From NCBI GenBank assembly GCA_017394605.1, contig JAFPXU010000020.1, positions 1 to 33,795 of the forward strand: a stretch of DNA of 33,795 nucleotides. Direction: 5' to 3'. Position numbers and translations under genes: made by a program. Numbering within the stretch: position 1 is the stretch's first letter; the number at the start of each line of letters is the position of its first letter. The notes under the pieces were generated by a model, which made no database searches, was not told the origin of the DNA, and was given only the letters and a program-made list of their open reading frames with translations. The DNA is from Clostridia bacterium. Its GTDB lineage: Bacteria; Bacillota_A; Clostridia; Christensenellales; CAG-138. This document shows positions 31,503 to 33,795 of the stretch, one piece after another.

Positions 31503-32585
31503 TTACGCCTCCTTCCTTGCCTGCTTGCGGAGTTTCTGCTCGTTCATGATCTCAAGCACCATCTGGCTTCCGATGACCATAATGATCACGAGCGCCTGGA
31601 TCACGCTGACGATAGAATCCGGCACCTGTGCTTTTCTCATCATATTGTTTCCGCCTGCACGGAACGCACCGAACAGCAATGCGCCGAACACGATGCCAAC
31701 GGGTGAGTTCTGCCCGATCAGCGATACGGCAATACCATCGAAGCCATATCCGGACGCAAAAGCGCTCTGGATGCATTTCTGTACCCCGATGATTTCAATG
31801 CAGCCAGCAAGTCCTGCCGCGCCGCCCGCCAGAAACGTCACAAGCAGAATATTCTTCTTGATATTGATGCCCGAATAAAGCGCCGCCGTGGGATTCATGC
31901 CGGATACGCGGACTTCATAGCCTTTCTTGCTCCGGGAAATAAACAGCCAGAAAAGAATGACGCATCCGATAGCGATGAAATAACCCCAGTTCAGGCGGGA
32001 CCCTTTAATCAGCGTGCCGAGCCGGGCGGATGCAAGCACGTTTTTTGTCTGCGGATTTCCGCCAGGCGTTGCGATCATCGGGCCGTTGATCAGATACTCG
32101 ATCAAAAACTGGGCGATCGTGTTGAGCATAACGGTCGTAATAATCTCGCTCGCGCCGCAGAAAACTTTCAGAAGGCCCGTAATCAGGCACCAGAGCCCGC
32201 CGCCGATGAAACCGGCTATCAGGCAAAGAGGAACATGAATATACCAAGGCAGTCCGTTAACATATGCGCCGACCAGCGTGGCAAAGAGTGCGCCGATATA
32301 CATCTGCCCCTCCATGCCGAGGTTTGTAAGCCCGCAGCGGTTACAGAGCGCAAAGCTTATACCAGTGAGCAGAAGCGGCGTCATTTTGACAAGCGTCTCG
32401 GTAAAATATCCGGCGCCGAATGCGCCGTTCACCATAGACGTGAACGCTTTCATCGGATCCTTCTTCATCGCAACGACAAGAAGCATGCCGATGATCAAAG
32501 CTATCACGACCGCCGCAATGGATACCCCGACGCTTGTAAGCGACCGGTTGGCGGTCGATTTCAATTTCACTTTATCGATCTTCAT
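31503..32585 (-). CDS. nupP: Nucleoside ABC transporter permease (NupP-like)
   Basis: This 360-residue permease has about eight to ten helices. The motifs C-N-R-C-G-L-T-N-L-G-M-E-G-Q-M-Y-I-G, G-A-S-E-I-I-T-T-V-M-L-N and V-R-V-S-G-M-N-P-T-A-A-L-Y-S-G-I are characteristic of NupP/YufP-type subunits. It is the second gene of the operon, after the binding protein, from which it is separated by a hairpin/terminator-like element. Together with the NupQ-like permease and the double ATPase it would import nucleosides such as guanosine. Confidence 0.92.
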   Translation of the reverse strand: MKIDKVKLKSTANRSLTSVGVSIAAVVIALIIGMLLVVAMKKDPMKAFTSMVNGAFGAGYFTETLVKMTPLLLTGISFALCNRCGLTNLGMEGQMYIGALFATLVGAYVNGLPWYIHVPLCLIAGFIGGGLWCLITGLLKVFCGASEIITTVMLNTIAQFLIEYLINGPMIATPGGNPQTKNVLASARLGTLIKGSRLNWGYFIAIGCVILFWLFISRSKKGYEVRVSGMNPTAALYSGINIKKNILLVTFLAGGAAGLAGCIEIIGVQKCIQSAFASGYGFDGIAVSLIGQNSPVGIVFGALLFGAFRAGGNNMMRKAQVPDSIVSVIQALVIIMVIGSQMVLEIMNEQKLRKQARKEA

Positions 32586-32614
32586 TCTTCTCTACCCATT
32601 CGAACAGATCTGTC

Positions 32615-32652
32615 GAAAAAACGCAGCCCCCGCGGGAAACCGCGGGAGCTGC
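32615..32652 (-). terminator. Intra-operon terminator/attenuator after the binding-protein gene
   Basis: On the minus strand a 13-bp stem with one mismatch (arms at 32623-32635 and 32640-32652, loop of 4) is followed by G and TTTTTTC. It lies 12 bases after the lipoprotein stop and before the permease. Partial termination would yield more binding protein than membrane subunits. Confidence 0.82.
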
Positions 32653-32663
32653 AACATCATGCA

Positions 32664-33755
32664 TCAGTATTGTCCGTCATATCCTCCGGCGAAGACCTTC
32701 TCAATGAAAGCATTGATTGCTTCTACCTTTTCTGCGGGCAGCTTCGTATCCCAGCCATGCCAGTCGGACACGAGCGTTCCGGCATCCGCAAGGCCATAGA
32801 CGACCATGCCGTTTCTCCATGTGCCGTTCAGAATGGATTCGAACACATCGACGTAGATCGCAGGATAGTTACGCATTACGGACAGCACGACCGCTTCCGG
32901 TGCAATGCCGTACTGGTCGCCGTTGAATCCCAGCGCGTATACGCCGCGCTCTTCAGCCGCATGCAGGCAGCCGAGCTGTGCGGAGTTCGCGGATGCGGAA
33001 ATGACATCGAAGCCGTTGTCGATATACGAAAGAGCCTTTTCCTTCGCAAGGTCCGCATCAGTCAGTGTGCCGAGATAGTCCGTTACGACTTCGCAGTTCG
33101 GATTGGTGAGCGCAACGCCCGGCTTGATGCCGGAAACGATGTCCGTGATCGCCGGAATGTCCTGTCCGCCGAGGAACACGACCTTGTTGTTATTGGTCAG
33201 GATGCCCATGATTCCGCCGATGACAACGCCCATATCAACCGGGCCGACGTATGCGAGATTCGGAAGATCTTTCAGCTCGACGCTCGTGGAAGAATCGATC
33301 TTGAATCCGTAGGACAGACAGAAATAGGTGTCCGGATAATCCGCAGCCACATCTTCGAGCGCTGTCTGGAACTGCGAACCGTGGACGATGACCATGTCGT
33401 ACTTGTTCTTTCCGTAGTCACGAATGTACTCTTCCATGTCCGCTACAGCGATGCTCTCAATGTATTCGAGCTCAGTTCCGTATTTCTCAGAAATGGCTTT
33501 TGCGGATTCGTAGCAGATCTGGTTCCAGCCGTTATCGGTGATAACGCCGGACAGCAGCGCCACGACCTTGTACTCGTTGGTCGGTTTCGCAGCCGGCGCG
33601 GCAGCAGGCTCAGCAGCCGGTGCAGCGGCAGGCTCAGCGGCAGCCGGTGCGGCAGGAGCCGGAGCGGCGGCTTCCTGTGCGGCGGGTTTCGCGCCGCATC
33701 CTACGGCCGCGACGACCATGCAGAGAACCAGCAGCAAAGCAAAAATCTTCTTCAT
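32664..33755 (-). CDS. nupN: BMP-family nucleoside-binding lipoprotein (NupN/BmpA-like)
   Basis: This 363-residue extracellular receptor of the transporter starts with a lipoprotein signal (MKKIFALLLVLCMVVAAVGC) with the lipidated Cys at residue 20. An unusually long Ala/Pro-rich linker (about residues 22-60) with repeated A-A-P-A-A and E-P-A-A-A units follows. The BMP fold comes next: V-V-A-L-L-S-G-V-I-T-D-N-G-W-N-Q, E-Y-I-R-D-Y-G-K-N-K-Y-D-M-V-I-V-H-G, and A-Y-V-G-P-V-D-M-G-V-V-I-G-G-I. These proteins bind purine nucleosides. The start at 33755 is chosen over the upstream ATG at 33788 because AAGGAGG lies directly ahead and the signal begins there. The promoter would lie beyond the window. 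Confidence 0.92.
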   Translation of the reverse strand: MKKIFALLLVLCMVVAAVGCGAKPAAQEAAAPAPAAPAAAEPAAAPAAEPAAAPAAKPTNEYKVVALLSGVITDNGWNQICYESAKAISEKYGTELEYIESIAVADMEEYIRDYGKNKYDMVIVHGSQFQTALEDVAADYPDTYFCLSYGFKIDSSTSVELKDLPNLAYVGPVDMGVVIGGIMGILTNNNKVVFLGGQDIPAITDIVSGIKPGVALTNPNCEVVTDYLGTLTDADLAKEKALSYIDNGFDVISASANSAQLGCLHAAEERGVYALGFNGDQYGIAPEAVVLSVMRNYPAIYVDVFESILNGTWRNGMVVYGLADAGTLVSDWHGWDTKLPAEKVEAINAFIEKVFAGGYDGQY

Positions 33756-33795
33756 CAATGGTTTCCTCCTTAAAAGAATTATGATCATATCCGGA

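Overview
The window looks like chromosome of a Gram-positive member of the Bacillota, most likely a Clostridia-type anaerobe with fairly high GC. The evidence is strong AGGAGG-type ribosome sites, frequent TTG/GTG starts, lipobox lipoproteins, an OhrR/glutathione-peroxidase pair, a FeoA-FeoA-FeoB-FeoB-associated Cys-rich protein locus, and a Bmp/Nup-type nucleoside ABC transporter. I see no rRNA, tRNA, CRISPR array, insertion sequence or prophage gene. The stretch reads as core/accessory chromosome with small operons separated by good intrinsic terminators.

Layout. 1-1242 (+): 3' part of a NuoL/MrpA-like proton-conducting membrane subunit. 1243-1573: gene-free. 1574-9535 (+): a peptide ABC transporter (binding lipoprotein, two permeases, two ATPases), then a divergent CoaX, pyroglutamyl peptidase and a GNAT protein with an added papain/C39-like domain; these fit peptide import and processing. 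9542-12668: metal-efflux module, with a P1B-type ATPase and a separate HMA protein (-) divergent from an ArsR-AraC fusion regulator (+). 12750-16468: EEP-family hydrolase (+), then FAD dehydrogenase, DUF308/HdeD-like membrane protein and PPOX-family protein (-). 16757-19163 (+): MATE exporter and diacylglycerol-kinase-like lipid kinase. 19338-22652 (+): feo ferrous-iron operon with a near-consensus promoter covered by inverted repeats. 22730-22981 (+): stand-alone HMA protein. 23039-24121 (-): gpx-ohrR with an OhrR-like operator on the promoter. 24222-25370 (-): four-repeat lipoprotein. 25542-26033 (-): two tiny tandem genes that join a double-glycine (bacteriocin-type) leader to a LysM domain. 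26124-28086 (-): a serine-palmitoyltransferase-like alpha-oxoamine synthase overlapping a short-chain dehydrogenase. 28236-28814 (+): MntP manganese exporter. 28961-33755 (-): Nup/Bmp nucleoside ABC transporter.

The most unusual items are: (i) the paired double-glycine-leader LysM miniproteins; (ii) the SPT-like synthase coupled to an SDR, a possible sphingoid-base or related lipid route in a Bacillota genome; (iii) the GNAT/C39-like fusion; (iv) the ArsR-AraC fusion controlling a split metal ATPase; and (v) the well-defined operator sites at the feo and gpx-ohrR promoters. All functional statements rest on motif reading by eye; no database search was run.
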